Below, in pieces: positions 36,429-46,803 of a stretch of DNA of 64,000 nucleotides. How positions within the stretch are numbered: position 1 is the first letter of the stretch; every line of letters starts with the position of its first letter. The notes beneath the pieces were generated by a model. It worked only from the letters and a program-made list of their open reading frames with translations. It was not told the DNA's origin and made no database searches. Source of the stretch: Alphaproteobacteria bacterium. Its GTDB lineage: Bacteria > Pseudomonadota > Alphaproteobacteria > Rhodobacterales > Rhodobacteraceae. The stretch spans positions 62,001 to 126,000 of the forward strand of contig JAUHZO010000007.1 of NCBI GenBank assembly GCA_030425925.1. Reading direction: 5' to 3'. Both the position numbers and the translations under genes were made by a program.

Positions 36429-38516
36429 TCACTCGGCGGCGATCTTGATAACCGGCTGCATCTGCGCCAGTTCCTCGTCAGCCAGGTGGCACTTGATCTG
36501 GTGGCCCTGCGCCAGCATCCGCACCGGAGGCACGTCCTTGTCGCACAGCCCGCCCGGCACCTTGGACTTCCAGCGGCACCGGGTCTGGAACGGGCAGCCC
36601 GGCGGCGGGTTCATCGCCGAGGGGATATCGCCCTCCAGCACGATGTGCTGCTTCTCCACACGGGTGTCGGCAATCGGCACCGCCGAAAGCAACGCCTCGG
36701 TATACGGGTGATAGGGCGGCGAGAACACCTGGTCTGTATCGCCCAGTTCCACCACATGGCCCAGATACATCACCATCACCCGGTCGCTGAGATAGCGCAC
36801 GATGCTGAGGTCGTGGCTGATGAACAGCAGCGTCGTCTTCTGTTCGCGCTGGATCTCCATCAGGAGGTCGGTCACCGCCGCCTGCACGCTGACGTCGAGC
36901 GCCGAAACCGGCTCGTCCGCCACAACGATCCGCGCACCGCCGGCAAAAGCCCGCGCGATGCCCACACGCTGCTTCTGCCCGCCCGACAGCTGCCGCGGCA
37001 TGCGGTCGGCAAAGGCGCGCGGCAGTTTCACCAGGTCCAGCAGGCGCAGCATCTCCTCGCGCCGCTCGGCGTCGGAATTGCCATGTTCGAAAATCTCCAG
37101 CGCCCGCATGATCTGCCGCCCCACCGACATCGACGGGTTCAGCGTGTCGAACGGGTTCTGGAACACCATCTGCACATCGGCGATGGTCTGGGTGTCCCGC
37201 GCCTCGATGGGGGTGCTTTCGATATTGCGGTTGTCCAGCAGGATCTGCCCGTCCGTCGCCGTCTCCAGCCCCATCAGCACCTTGGCAAAGGTCGACTTGC
37301 CGCAACCCGATTCGCCCACGATGGCCAGCGTTTCGGATTCGCGCGCCTCGAAGGACAGCGTCTCGTTCGCCTTGACCACCTTGGTCGCCCCCGAACCGCC
37401 GAACAGCGCGTTCGCCGCAACCTCGTAGTACTTCTTGAGGTTGTCCATCTTCAGCACAACCCTCCCCGGTTCGGACTTCTCCTTGGTCTGCACATTGGCC
37501 GGTGGCGCGTGCCAGTCGATTTCTCCGAATTTCAGGCAGCGCGAGAAATGCCGGTCGTCGCCCTCGATCCGCGCCATCGGAATGCGCTCCATCCCGTCGC
37601 AGCGGCCCGCTTCGAAGTAATCGCAGCGCGGCCCGAAATTGCAGCCCGGCGGGCGTTCATGGGGCAGGGGGAAGTTGCCGGGGATCGCCACCAGCGGGCG
37701 CGCGTTCTTGTCCGCCCCGGGCAGCGGGATCGACCGGAACAGCGCCTGCGTGTACGGATGCTGCATCTTGTCGAACACGTCCTCGATGGAGCCGGTCTCC
37801 ACCGCCTCACCCGAATACATCACGCAGATCCGGTCGCAGGTCTCCAGCACAAGGCCAAGATTGTGGCTGATGAACAGCATCGAGGTGCCGTATTTCTGGC
37901 CCAGCTCCTTGACCAGTTCCACCACCGCGGCCTCTACCGTCACGTCCAGCGCGGTGGTCGGCTCGTCCAGGATCAGCAGCGACGGCTCCGCCATCAGCGC
38001 CATGGCGATCACGATTCGCTGCTGCTGCCCGCCCGACAACTGGTGCGGATAGCTGTTCAGGATGCGCCTGGGGTCGGGCAGCTTCACATCGGTGACCACC
38101 TGCAACGCGCGGTCATACGCTTCCTTTTCAGACGCGCCGGCATGGATCATCGGCACTTCCATCAGCTGCTTGCCGATCTTCATCGCCGGGTTCAGCGAGG
38201 CCATGGGCTCCTGATAGATCATCGCGATCTGGCTGCCGCGAATGTCGCGCAGCTCTTCCTGGCTCATGGCATTCAGATCGCGACCCTTGAACTTGATCGT
38301 GCCGCCGACGATGCGACCGTTCTTGCCAAGGTCCTGCATCACGCCCAGCGCCACGGTGGACTTGCCACAGCCCGACTCCCCCACAAGGCCCACCGCCTCA
38401 CCGGGCTGCACCGTGACGGAAAAATCCATCACGGCGGGAATCTCGCGCAGCCGGGTGAAAAAGGAAATCGACAGCTGGTCGATCTCCAGGATGGGGCCGG
38501 TATAGTCGTCTTTCAT
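36429..38516 (-). CDS. Peptide-type ABC transporter, fused double ATPase (DppD-DppF type)
   Basis: This is a 695-residue protein with two complete ABC ATPase domains in one chain. Walker A motifs GESGCGKST lie near 46 and 402. The signatures LSGGQQQR and LSGGQKQR are followed by DEPTTALD and DEPVSALD, and each half ends with a cysteine-containing oligopeptide-transporter C-terminal motif (PPGCNFGPRCDYF; PPGCPFQTRCRW). Many importers use two separate subunits. GGGAGA lies before the ATG at 38516. It is the last gene of the substrate-binding-protein, permease, permease, ATPase cluster on this strand. Confidence 0.93.
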   Translation of the reverse strand: MKDDYTGPILEIDQLSISFFTRLREIPAVMDFSVTVQPGEAVGLVGESGCGKSTVALGVMQDLGKNGRIVGGTIKFKGRDLNAMSQEELRDIRGSQIAMIYQEPMASLNPAMKIGKQLMEVPMIHAGASEKEAYDRALQVVTDVKLPDPRRILNSYPHQLSGGQQQRIVIAMALMAEPSLLILDEPTTALDVTVEAAVVELVKELGQKYGTSMLFISHNLGLVLETCDRICVMYSGEAVETGSIEDVFDKMQHPYTQALFRSIPLPGADKNARPLVAIPGNFPLPHERPPGCNFGPRCDYFEAGRCDGMERIPMARIEGDDRHFSRCLKFGEIDWHAPPANVQTKEKSEPGRVVLKMDNLKKYYEVAANALFGGSGATKVVKANETLSFEARESETLAIVGESGCGKSTFAKVLMGLETATDGQILLDNRNIESTPIEARDTQTIADVQMVFQNPFDTLNPSMSVGRQIMRALEIFEHGNSDAERREEMLRLLDLVKLPRAFADRMPRQLSGGQKQRVGIARAFAGGARIVVADEPVSALDVSVQAAVTDLLMEIQREQKTTLLFISHDLSIVRYLSDRVMVMYLGHVVELGDTDQVFSPPYHPYTEALLSAVPIADTRVEKQHIVLEGDIPSAMNPPPGCPFQTRCRWKSKVPGGLCDKDVPPVRMLAQGHQIKCHLADEELAQMQPVIKIAAE

Positions 38517-38555
38517 TCTCTGTCTCCCTGACAGGCGGGCCCGAAGACTCTCTGG

Positions 38556-38605
38556 TCTTCTTCTTGGCCCAAATACACCCGGGGGTCCGGGGGCAGCGCC
38601 CCCGG
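38556..38605 (+). repeat. AAATAC-core element with GC hairpin, copy 4
   Basis: TCTTCTTCTTGG...AAATAC is followed by CCGGGGGC-AGC-GCCCCCGG (38587-38605). The copy at 51.51 kb has the same two-part structure. It lies between the permease and ATPase genes of the peptide importer, oriented against them. Confidence 0.55.
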
Positions 38606-38616
38606 TCCGCCCTCGA

Positions 38617-40059
38617 TCAATCGCGCAACGATTCCTCGCGCAGCCCGTCCGCCAGCAGGTTCAGACCCAGAACCAGCGACAGAAGCGCCAAGGCCGGGGG
38701 CAGGGCGGGGTGGAGGTAGATCGACAAGAGCTTGCGCCCCTCGTTGATCGTCGAACCCCAGTCCGGGCTCTCCGGCGGCAGGCCCAGCCCGAAGAAACCC
38801 AGGGTCCCCAGAAGGATTGTGGTATAGCCGATGCGCAGGCAGAAATCGACGATCAGCGGCCCGCGCGCATTGGGCAGGATCTCCCACAGCATGATGTACC
38901 AGGGCCGCTCGCCCCGCGTCTGCGCCGCCGCCACGTAATCCCGTGTCTTGATGTCAAGCGCGAGGCCGCGGACGATGCGGAACACGGTGGGCGAGTTCAC
39001 GAAGACCACCGACACGAACACCACCAGGATGCCGGAATTGATGTCGAAGAGGTCGATGGGCCAGAAGTCGATCTTGGAACCCGTCTCGTTGATCGCCGAC
39101 ATGTAGGACAGGAACAGCGGCACCAGCACGATGGCAAGGTACAGGTAGTCCTTGCCGGGCTGGGTGCGATAGCGCGCATGGATCAGCACCCCGAAGAAGA
39201 TCATCGGGAAGACGAACAGCACCACCGCCATGAATTGCGGCAGCCCCGTCGCCACGATCTCGGGCGTGACCAGAAGGTAGAACAGCAGGATCACCGGGAA
39301 GGCCAGCACGAGGTTGGCGAGGAAAGACAGGCCCAGGTCCAGCCGTCCGCCGTAATAGCCCGCGGGCAGGCCCAGCGTGATCCCCACCATGAAGGCAAAC
39401 AGCGTCGCAAACGGCGCGATCACGATCACCACGGTGGAGCCATAGACCATCCGGCTGAACACATCGCGCGCCAGGTTGTCGCCGCCCAGCAGGTACCACT
39501 GGAATTCGCCTTCTTCGGCGCCGCGCAGGGGCGTGCCGGGCACCTTGTTCTTCATCCCCGAGGCCTGCGACAGCGGGTCATGCGTGGCGATCAGGTCGAA
39601 CACGCCGGTAAAGATCGCCGTGAACACCCAGAACATCACGATGCCGAAGCCGATCATGCCGATGGTGCTGTCGAACAGCTTGCCGTACAGTCCCAGCTTG
39701 CGCTTGAAGCGGATCGACACCACAAACGTGACCAGCAGCGCGATCCAGACCGGGGTGAAGGCCTGGCTCATGCCACCGATGATGCCCGCCGCGGTGCCCA
39801 TGACCGCGCCGAAGATCAGGTAGGCCAGCACCAGTGCCAGCACGGCCAGCCCAAGCCAGCCCACCAGCCGCTGCGACAGCGTCCAGATGCCGCCCGTGGC
39901 CACCAGCGTACCGTCGGCATTGGCCTTGGAGCCGATATCCGGCTCGAACATGGAAAGGACGATCCGCGCCAGCACCGCCACCGCAAAGAGCGGCACCAGG
40001 ATGAAGAGGATCGGGTTGAGAACGGTGCCGAGGCTGCCGGTCCAGGTCAAAGGGTCCAT
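38617..40059 (-). CDS. ABC transporter permease, DppC/OppC family
   Basis: The 480-residue inner-membrane permease is longer than typical DppC (about 300) because of extra N-terminal helices and soluble inserts. The core binding-protein-dependent transport domain lies in the second half, with the EAA-type loop DYVAAAQTRGERPWYIMLWEI contacting the ATPases and the C-terminal GLNLLADGLRE typical of DppC. The second ATG (40059) is chosen because AAGGAGG is only 2 nt from the first (40062). It forms a pair with the DppB-type permease gene 10 bp upstream. Confidence 0.9.
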   Translation of the reverse strand: MDPLTWTGSLGTVLNPILFILVPLFAVAVLARIVLSMFEPDIGSKANADGTLVATGGIWTLSQRLVGWLGLAVLALVLAYLIFGAVMGTAAGIIGGMSQAFTPVWIALLVTFVVSIRFKRKLGLYGKLFDSTIGMIGFGIVMFWVFTAIFTGVFDLIATHDPLSQASGMKNKVPGTPLRGAEEGEFQWYLLGGDNLARDVFSRMVYGSTVVIVIAPFATLFAFMVGITLGLPAGYYGGRLDLGLSFLANLVLAFPVILLFYLLVTPEIVATGLPQFMAVVLFVFPMIFFGVLIHARYRTQPGKDYLYLAIVLVPLFLSYMSAINETGSKIDFWPIDLFDINSGILVVFVSVVFVNSPTVFRIVRGLALDIKTRDYVAAAQTRGERPWYIMLWEILPNARGPLIVDFCLRIGYTTILLGTLGFFGLGLPPESPDWGSTINEGRKLLSIYLHPALPPALALLSLVLGLNLLADGLREESLRD

Positions 40060-40069
40060 CATGGCCTCC

Positions 40070-41203
40070 TTACGTCACGCTGATCCGCGGGTTCAGGTAG
40101 ACATAGCCGATATCGGAAATCAGCTGCGTCACCAGAACCACCACGACCGAAACCACCGAGACGCCCAGAAGCAGCTCGATGTCGTTGTTGCCGGCGGCCT
40201 GCACCAGGGTCCAGCCGATGCCCTTGTAGTTGAAGAGCGTCTCGACAATCACCACCCCGTTCAGCAGCCAGGGAAACTGCAGCATGATCACGGTAAAAGG
40301 CGCGATCAGCGCGTTTCTCAGCGCGTGTTTCATCACGATATTGGAAAACGACACCCCCTTGAGCCGGGCGGTGCGGATGTATTGTGCGGTCATGACCTCG
40401 GCCATCGAGGCCCGCGTCATCCGGGCGATATAGCCCATGCCGTACAGCGCGATGGTCAGCACGGGCAGAAGGAAATTCTCGAAATTCGGGTTCTCCATGG
40501 CCTGCGTGGCCGAGCCCTTGAACCATTTCAGGCCGACGGCGGACGAGGCAAAGACCGCGATGAAGATCACGCCCGAGACGTATTCCGGCGTCGCCGTGGT
40601 GGCGATGGAAAAGGTCGACAGAGTCCGGTCCAGTCCCGAACCCTCGCGCATCCCCGCCAGCACGCCGATGATCAGCGCCGACGGCACCATCAGCAGCATC
40701 ACCCAGAACATCAGCTTGAGCGTCTGCCAGCCGCGTTCGCCGACAACGTCGCCGACGGTGGTCTTGGCAAAGGTCGACCAGCCCCAGTACCCCTGCAGGA
40801 TGCCGCAGAAACGCGGGGCGTCGGCGGCTTCCATGCCGGGCAGGATGCAGCGGCCGCGGATTTCGCCATCGCGCTCCAGTTGCCAGCCCGGCACGATGCC
40901 CAGCCACTCGCCATAGTTCCGGAACAGCCGCGGATCGAACCCGGTATTGACCATGGCGGCGGCCTCGTCGCGGGTGATCTCTTCGGCGCGGAACTGCCGG
41001 ATCAACTCGGGATCGACCGCCGAGCGATAGCCGTTGCTGGCCAGCCAGGTGGCGACCTCGACCTCGTGCATGCGGAAGTTGCCTTCGGATTTGGCGAGCT
41101 TTTCGAGGTTCGGATAAAGGTTCGTCATCACGAAGACGATGAAGGTCAGGCACAGCGCGGTCAGGGCCATGACCCCGACGCGCCTGAGTATGAACATTCC
41201 CAT
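40070..41203 (-). CDS. ABC transporter permease, DppB/OppB family
   Basis: The 377-residue inner-membrane permease has the N-terminal helix typical of DppB (MGMFILRRVGVMALTALCLTF-like, residues 1-21), an unusually long periplasmic segment (about 30-160) and a core of five helices. The EAA loop AQYIRTARLKGVSFSNIVMKH and GVVIVETLFNYKGIGWTLVQA are conserved. AGGGG lies 6 nt before the ATG. It belongs to the importer whose substrate-binding protein gene is upstream across a stem-loop. The substrate is probably a peptide or similar small molecule, but this is not certain. Confidence 0.9.
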   Translation of the reverse strand: MGMFILRRVGVMALTALCLTFIVFVMTNLYPNLEKLAKSEGNFRMHEVEVATWLASNGYRSAVDPELIRQFRAEEITRDEAAAMVNTGFDPRLFRNYGEWLGIVPGWQLERDGEIRGRCILPGMEAADAPRFCGILQGYWGWSTFAKTTVGDVVGERGWQTLKLMFWVMLLMVPSALIIGVLAGMREGSGLDRTLSTFSIATTATPEYVSGVIFIAVFASSAVGLKWFKGSATQAMENPNFENFLLPVLTIALYGMGYIARMTRASMAEVMTAQYIRTARLKGVSFSNIVMKHALRNALIAPFTVIMLQFPWLLNGVVIVETLFNYKGIGWTLVQAAGNNDIELLLGVSVVSVVVVLVTQLISDIGYVYLNPRISVT

Positions 41204-41282
41204 GCTAGCCCCTGTTGCTGGCTGTCAGGCCCGGTGCTTTGCCGGTGCCCCTTGTTTCTCCGTCCCGGAACGGCACGGACAA

Positions 41283-41312
41283 GATGGGCCGCGGAGATGC
41301 CCGCGGCCCATC
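41283..41312 (-). terminator. 12-bp perfect stem-loop between binding-protein and permease genes
   Basis: GATGGGCCGCGG (41283-41294) and CCGCGGCCCATC (41301-41312) pair perfectly around a 6-nt loop, 11 bp after the stop of the substrate-binding-protein gene. Such hairpins often stop most transcripts or stabilise the upstream mRNA, giving more binding protein than membrane subunits. Confidence 0.7.
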
Positions 41313-41323
41313 GTTTCAGGCGT

Positions 41324-42997
41324 TTACGCCTTCGACCACTTGTAGATCTGCGGCAGGTACGCGATGTGCATGTCCGCGCCCTTCACCGTGCCGTTGGTGT
41401 GGCGGTAGAGCGAGCGGAAATAGGGCTGGATGGTCACGCCCTCATCGATGATGATGGCCTGCATCTTGCCCGCCACTTCGCGGCGCTTGTCGGCATCGGC
41501 GATGGAGTTTGCCTCGGCCAGCAGCGCGTCGAACTCCTCGTTGGCCCAGCCGAACTCGTTCCATGCCTCGCCCGACCGGTAGGCCAGACCCCAGATCTGG
41601 GTGGCCAGCGGACGGTGGTTCCAGTTGGTCGACGAGAACGCGTACTTGGTCCAGTCGTTCCAGAAGGTCGAGCCGGGCAGGATGGTGCGCTTGACGTTGA
41701 AGCCGGCGTCGCGCAGCTGGGCCGCCACGGCGTCGGTGGTGTTCTTGCGCCAGTCGTCGTCGATCGAGTGGATCTCGATCTCGTCATCCATCGACTTGCC
41801 TGCCGCCTGCCACAGCTCGGCCGCCTTGGCCGGGTCGTAGGGCAGCCGCGTCACCGACGGATCATGCTCGGGGTGCATCGGGCCGGAGTGGCAGTTCTCC
41901 GCAGTAATGCCGCGGTCGCCGATGCCCAGTTCGAGACAGATGGCGTTGTCGACAGCCATCGAGATCGCCTGACGCGCGCGCTTGTCGCCATACAGCAGGT
42001 TGCCGTCGGCGTCGGTGGCCAGCTGGTTGGGGCGGATGACGATGCTTGCGCCCGACGCCACTTCGGATTTCTCCCAGCCCAGGCCGTCCATGATGTCGAT
42101 GAAGTCGCCCACGGTTTCGTAGAACAGGTCCACTTCGTCCGCTTCGGCCGCGGCCACCCAGGCCGACGGGTCGGTGCCGTAGTCGATATACTCGATCCGG
42201 TCGAGGAAGAAGCCGCCGCCCTCATAGGCGCCGTCGACATTGCCCCACCAGGGATGATCGCCCTTTTCGATGACGGCCTTCACGCCGACCTCGTGCTCGG
42301 TCACGACCATCGGGCCGGTGCCGACCAGGTCCTGCAGCGGGGCTGCCGGGTCGAGGCTGGAGTGGTACACGGCAGCCGGATAGTCGGCCATGCCCGCGAT
42401 GATGGTGATGTCGGGCGTATTGGTCTTGAGCAGCACGGTGTGGCTGTCGACCACGGTGATCGCGCCTTCGGCTGCGCCGTCGCCGTCGATCAGCGACGCC
42501 ATGCGACCGGCCATCGAGTTGCCTTCGGCGGTCTTGTCGCACCATTCGGTGATCACGCGGGCCACGTCTTCGGCGGTAAAGTCGTCGCCGTTGTTCCACT
42601 TCACGCCCTTGCGGACGTTCAGGGTGTATTCGGTGGCGTCGTCGTTCACGTCCCAGCTCTCGATGAGCATGCCCTTGAACGAGCCGTCGTTGTTGTATTC
42701 GACGAAGTATTCCAGCGTGCCTGCGGTCAGGAAGGCGATCTGGGTCCAGTCATAGGTGCGCGGGTGCTTGAACGCGCGGACTTCCATCTGCATGCGCGCG
42801 GTGCCGCCCATGTTGGCGTGGCCGGCGGCCTGTGCGGGCTGCGTCAGGCCACCCAGCGCGTAGGCGGCCGAGGCGCTCACGCCCAGTGCGGTGGTGCGCA
42901 CCAGGAATTCACGGCGGTCCAGCAGGCCCTGCTTGAACTCGCGCGCGTACATCTCGGCAGCGGGATGCACCCGTTGGGTGCGGGTCATGTGCGTCAT
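41324..42997 (-). CDS. ABC transporter substrate-binding protein, family 5, Tat-exported
   Basis: The 557-residue periplasmic binding protein (SBP_bac_5 fold) carries a twin-arginine signal: RREFLVR at 28-34, then a hydrophobic stretch and PAQAAG. Family features include the segment [23 protein letters not shown] near 110-132 and [20 protein letters not shown] in the second lobe. GGGAG lies 7 nt before the ATG at 42997. It leads the peptide-type importer operon. The AraC-type regulator encoded just upstream on the same strand may control it, which is inference from position. Confidence 0.92.
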   Translation of the reverse strand: MTHMTRTQRVHPAAEMYAREFKQGLLDRREFLVRTTALGVSASAAYALGGLTQPAQAAGHANMGGTARMQMEVRAFKHPRTYDWTQIAFLTAGTLEYFVEYNNDGSFKGMLIESWDVNDDATEYTLNVRKGVKWNNGDDFTAEDVARVITEWCDKTAEGNSMAGRMASLIDGDGAAEGAITVVDSHTVLLKTNTPDITIIAGMADYPAAVYHSSLDPAAPLQDLVGTGPMVVTEHEVGVKAVIEKGDHPWWGNVDGAYEGGGFFLDRIEYIDYGTDPSAWVAAAEADEVDLFYETVGDFIDIMDGLGWEKSEVASGASIVIRPNQLATDADGNLLYGDKRARQAISMAVDNAICLELGIGDRGITAENCHSGPMHPEHDPSVTRLPYDPAKAAELWQAAGKSMDDEIEIHSIDDDWRKNTTDAVAAQLRDAGFNVKRTILPGSTFWNDWTKYAFSSTNWNHRPLATQIWGLAYRSGEAWNEFGWANEEFDALLAEANSIADADKRREVAGKMQAIIIDEGVTIQPYFRSLYRHTNGTVKGADMHIAYLPQIYKWSKA

Positions 42998-43225
42998 CTT
43001 TGTCTCCCTGTGACACGTTTTGGTTTCAGGCGCGGCCTTCCCGGGATCGTCGTCCCGTCGGTGTCCCGGCACCGCGCCCGTGTGTGCCGCCCATTCCGCA
43101 TGGAATGGAGCATGGCGTCAACGACTGGTTTCGCCATTTTGCTGGCCAAAACCGACATGCTTCTTATTCAAAAGCGACAACGCGGCATATGCAACCATAA
43201 ATTCCCGCACGGCTTTCCGCGGCGT

Positions 43226-44080
43226 CTAGGGGCGGCGGGCCGGGGCGGACTGCGCCGCGTCGCGCAGTTGCGAGGGGGTGCTGCCGGTGTGGGACTGCAC
43301 GAACCGGGTGAAATAGGCGGCCGAGGCAAAGCCCAGCCCCTCGGCCACCTTGCGGATTGCGGGCGAGGGGGCTTCGAGTTCGGTGCGCGCGGCGTGCAGC
43401 TTGCGTTCGACCAGCATCTCGGCGGCGGTCTTGCCGCAGGCCTGGCGGCAGACGCGGCTGAGATGGGTGGGCGTGACGTCCAGCAGGGCGGCATGATCGC
43501 CCATGCTCTGGGGCGCGCGAAAGCCGCGGGTGATCGCCTGGGCATAGCGGCGCACCAGCCGCTGGGACGCGGTTTCCGGCGGGCGGTCTGCCGCGCCTCC
43601 GGCCTGCTGGCGCTGCAGCCAGACGGCGATCAGCCGCACATGCGCCTCCAGCGCGTCCTGCAGGTAGGGGCGGTCTTCGCGCAATTCGCGGCTGATGGCG
43701 TCGATGGTGGCGGTCAGTTCCGCTTGGGCCAGGCTGTCCCGCACCCGCAGGTGCAGCGCCTCGCGCGGGAGCCTTCCCGTCAGCCCGGCAGGGCTTTCCA
43801 CCAGCAGCGCCTGCACGCCAAGCGGCAGATCGAAGGAAAACAGTGTGCCGGCAGGCAGATAGAGCGCGTTGTGCATGGACAGCCCGCGCCGGATCCCGTT
43901 CACGATCACCCGGCCCTGGCCGCGGGTCACCCAGAGCAGCAGGTTGTCTGTCCGGTCATGCAGCAGGGTATAGCGCCAGGCCGCGCCCTGTGCCGCCAGC
44001 GCGTAGGACCGGCAGCGGACATGGCGCGCGCCCGTCGGCGACGGCGGCGGGGGCGTGCGGATGAAGGCGGGTTTCGCCAT
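43226..44080 (-). CDS. AraC-family transcriptional regulator
   Basis: The 284-residue protein has an N-terminal cupin-like sensor (about 20-120; LLLWVTRGQGRVIVNGIRRGL, YLPAGTLFSF) and a C-terminal double helix-turn-helix (about 175-275; LLDVTPTHLSRVCRQACGKTA, KVAEGLGFASAAYFTRFVQSHTG). It probably binds a small metabolite and activates nearby genes, the peptide importer being the obvious candidate. Its start codon shares one base with the miaA stop (TGATG), so it is cotranslated with miaA. Confidence 0.88.
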   Translation of the reverse strand: MAKPAFIRTPPPPSPTGARHVRCRSYALAAQGAAWRYTLLHDRTDNLLLWVTRGQGRVIVNGIRRGLSMHNALYLPAGTLFSFDLPLGVQALLVESPAGLTGRLPREALHLRVRDSLAQAELTATIDAISRELREDRPYLQDALEAHVRLIAVWLQRQQAGGAADRPPETASQRLVRRYAQAITRGFRAPQSMGDHAALLDVTPTHLSRVCRQACGKTAAEMLVERKLHAARTELEAPSPAIRKVAEGLGFASAAYFTRFVQSHTGSTPSQLRDAAQSAPARRP

Positions 44081-44991
44081 CAGGCCAGATCCCTTGCGTG
44101 CAGCCAGGTCCAGCCCGCCATGCGGGCCCGGAACCAGGTCCGCTGCCGTTTCGCATATTGACGTGTCAGAAGGGTTGCGGCCTGCATGGCCGCCTCCAGC
44201 GTCAGCTCGCCGCGCAGATGCGCAATCAGTTCCGCCGCGCCGATGGCCTTGGCCGATGGCAGGCCGGCATGCCAGGTGGGCGCGTTGGCGCGGGCCTCGT
44301 CCAGCGCGCCGTGATCCAGCATCGCGGCAAAGCGCCGCTCGATCCGCGGGGTCAGCCAGTCCCTGGGCGCGTCCAGGCAGACGGGCTGCGCTTTGGTCAG
44401 CGGCAAGAGGGGCGGGGCGGTGTCGTCCTGCCAGTCGGCCAGCCCGCGCCCGGTGGCGCGCAGCACCTCCCAGGCGCGGGCGACGCGCATGGGGTTCTGC
44501 AGGTCGATGCGGGCGCGGGTTGCGGTGTCCAGAGCGCTCACCATCGCCGCCAGCCCGGCCTCGCGCAGCAGCGCCTCGCCCTCGGCGCGCACCTCCGGCG
44601 GCGTGGCGGGGATGTCGGCCAGCCCTTCGGTCAGCGCGGTGAAGTAAAGCCCTGTTCCGCCCACGATCACCGGCCGTTCGGGCCCGGACAGAAGCGGCGC
44701 CAGCTCGCGCAGCCAGTGCCCGACGGAATAGGCGCGATCGCCCGGCACATGGCCGTAGAGACGATGCGGCGCGCGCGCCTCCTCTTCGACCGAGGGCCGC
44801 GCCGTCAGCACGCGCCAGTCGGAAAACACCTGGATCGCATCGGCGTTCACGATCGCGCCGCCCTGGCGCTCCGCCACCGCCAGCGCCAGCGCGGATTTGC
44901 CGCTGGCCGTCGGCCCCGCGATCAGAACCGGCCGCGCCGGATCAAGCGATGCCAACAGCGTCTCGACCGCCGCGGAAAATGCTTGCGTCAT
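44080..44991 (-). CDS. miaA: tRNA dimethylallyltransferase
   Basis: The 303-residue enzyme transfers a dimethylallyl group to A37 of tRNAs that read codons starting with U. The P-loop GPTASGKS is at 26-33, the DxxQ motif ([19 protein letters not shown]) follows, and [15 protein letters not shown] is typical. The C-terminal [12 protein letters not shown] is the family's tRNA-contact segment. The ATG at 44991 is chosen because the 52 codons of upstream open frame do not fit the family. It is divergent from pyrH and overlaps the regulator gene by one base. Confidence 0.95.
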   Translation of the reverse strand: MTQAFSAAVETLLASLDPARPVLIAGPTASGKSALALAVAERQGGAIVNADAIQVFSDWRVLTARPSVEEEARAPHRLYGHVPGDRAYSVGHWLRELAPLLSGPERPVIVGGTGLYFTALTEGLADIPATPPEVRAEGEALLREAGLAAMVSALDTATRARIDLQNPMRVARAWEVLRATGRGLADWQDDTAPPLLPLTKAQPVCLDAPRDWLTPRIERRFAAMLDHGALDEARANAPTWHAGLPSAKAIGAAELIAHLRGELTLEAAMQAATLLTRQYAKRQRTWFRARMAGWTWLHARDLA

Positions 44992-45116
44992 GGCCTGTTG
45001 CCTTGTTTTCCCGGTGGATCCGGGGGCCTGCCCTTTATGGCTTCCGGCATTGCAGCCGGGCCGGTTTTCCTTCAAGTATAACGCAATTTCCGACCCCGGG
45101 GACAACGGAGCGCAAG

Positions 45117-45848
45117 ATGGGCGAGAGCAGTAACACGGAAACCACATTCAAACGGGTCATGCTGAAGATCTCGGGCGAGGCGCTGATGGGCGACCAGGGC
45201 TTTGGCCTGCACCCGCCGACGGTGGAGCGCATCGCGAACGAAGTGAAGACGGTGCACGATCTGGGGGTCGAGATCTGCATGGTCATCGGCGGCGGAAACA
45301 TCTTTCGCGGCCTGTCGGGCAGCGCGCAGGGGATGGAGCGGACGACAGCGGATTACATGGGCATGCTGGCCACCGTGATGAACGCGCTGGCGATGCAATC
45401 CTCGCTGGAGCGGCTGGGCGTGTTCTGCCGGGTGATCACCGCGATCCGCATGGACGAGGTGGCCGAGCCCTATATCCGCCGCCGCGCGGTGCGTCACCTC
45501 GAAAAGAAGCGTGTCTGCATCTTTGCCGCCGGCACCGGCAATCCCTATTTCACCACCGACACGGCGGCCACGCTGCGCGCCAACGAGATGGCCTGCGAGG
45601 CGATCTTCAAGGGCACCAAGGTGGACGGGGTCTATGACAAGGACCCGATGAAGCATGACGACGCCAAGCGCTATGACGACGTGACCTATGACGACGTGCT
45701 GCGCCAGAACCTCAAGGTGATGGACGCCTCGGCCATCGCGCTGGCGCGGGACAACAACCTGCCCATCATCGTCTTTTCGCTGGACGAACCGGGCGGGTTC
45801 CGCGGTATTCTTGCCGGGCGGGGCACCTATACCCGGGTGCATGGCTGA
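45117..45848 (+). CDS. pyrH: UMP kinase
   Basis: The 243-residue hexameric kinase converts UMP to UDP. It has the amino-acid-kinase fold with [19 protein letters not shown] at about 12-30, the glycine loop [10 protein letters not shown], and the nucleotide site [23 protein letters not shown] lies 6 nt before the ATG. It is followed by frr 103 bp later, the usual pyrH-frr order; tsf is not upstream here. Confidence 0.97.
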   Translation: MGESSNTETTFKRVMLKISGEALMGDQGFGLHPPTVERIANEVKTVHDLGVEICMVIGGGNIFRGLSGSAQGMERTTADYMGMLATVMNALAMQSSLERLGVFCRVITAIRMDEVAEPYIRRRAVRHLEKKRVCIFAAGTGNPYFTTDTAATLRANEMACEAIFKGTKVDGVYDKDPMKHDDAKRYDDVTYDDVLRQNLKVMDASAIALARDNNLPIIVFSLDEPGGFRGILAGRGTYTRVHG

Positions 45849-45951
45849 CACCGGCGGGGACGGGGGGCACAACCGGCCCATTGAAACGGCGCGCGCGTCG
45901 GGCTAAGCGTTTTCCGCCAGGCCAGTCCATCAAAAAAGAGGCAGTATAGCC

Positions 45952-46515
45952 ATGTCCGAAGAGTTCGAACTCGACACCGATGATCTCACCCGCCGCATGG
46001 ACGGCGCCATGGGCAACCTGCGTACGGAATTCGCGTCGCTGCGCACGGGGCGGGCCTCGGCCTCGATGCTGGAGCCGGTGATGGTGGACGCCTATGGCTC
46101 CATGACCCCGATCAACCAGGTGGGCACGGTGAACGTGCCCGAGCCGCGCATGGTGACGATCAACGTCTGGGACAAGGGCCTTGTGGGCAAGGTGGAGAAG
46201 GCGATCCGGGAAAGCGGGCTGGGCATCAACCCGCAGCTCAACGGCACGATCATCATGCTGCCGATCCCCGAGCTGAACGAGGAACGCCGCCGCGAACTGG
46301 GCAAGGTGGCGGCGCAATATGCCGAACACGCGCGGGTGGCGATCCGCAACGTGCGGCGCGACGGAATGGACCAGATCAAGAAGGCCAAGGCCGACGGCAT
46401 GTCGGAAGACGACCAGAAGCTGTGGGAGCAGGAGGTCCAGGAGCTGACCGACCGCTACATCAAGAAGGTCGACGAAGCCCTTGAAACCAAACAAGCCGAA
46501 ATCATGCAGGTGTGA
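45952..46515 (+). CDS. frr: Ribosome recycling factor
   Basis: The 187-residue protein splits post-termination ribosomes together with EF-G. The three-helix-bundle hallmark [20 protein letters not shown] is near 35-54, with [22 protein letters not shown] and [21 protein letters not shown] further on. Size and sequence are standard. A patch of tandem repeats begins 3 bp after its stop. Confidence 0.97.
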   Translation: MSEEFELDTDDLTRRMDGAMGNLRTEFASLRTGRASASMLEPVMVDAYGSMTPINQVGTVNVPEPRMVTINVWDKGLVGKVEKAIRESGLGINPQLNGTIIMLPIPELNEERRRELGKVAAQYAEHARVAIRNVRRDGMDQIKKAKADGMSEDDQKLWEQEVQELTDRYIKKVDEALETKQAEIMQV

Positions 46516-46517
46516 GC

Positions 46518-46742
46518 GCCGGTCCGGGCCGCAGGCCCGGCAAACGTGCCGGTGGCACGTTTGAGGCGCGAACGGGCGAAGCCCCCAAGCCGGTCCGGGC
46601 CGCAGGCCCGGCAAACGTGCCGGTGGCACGTTTGAGGCGCGAACGGGCGAAGCCCCCAAGCCGGTCCGGGCCGCAGGCCCGGCAAACGTGCCGGTGGCAC
46701 GTTCGAGGCGCGAACGGGCGAAGCCCCCAAGCCGGTCCGGGC
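46518..46742. repeat. 71-bp tandem repeat, 3.2 copies, two hairpins per unit
   Basis: Copies start at 46518, 46589 and 46660, with a partial copy at 46731. The units are nearly identical (one T to C change in the third). Each holds CCGGGCC-GCA-GGCCCGG and AACGTGCC-GGT-GGCACGTT, so a transcript would fold into six hairpins in a row. Because 71 is not a multiple of 3, the apparent repeat proteins in several frames are artefacts. It directly follows frr. The region 46516-46947 contains no gene. Confidence 0.92.
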
Positions 46743-46803
46743 TTGTAGCAGGCAGGCCAAACAATCGGGCCTGTTTCAAGCCACCCCTCCGCACCAGCCA
46801 GCC

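Noticed and set aside
46518-46742. CRISPR array
   Set aside because: The units are contiguous 71-bp tandem repeats with no variable spacers and no cas genes in the window.
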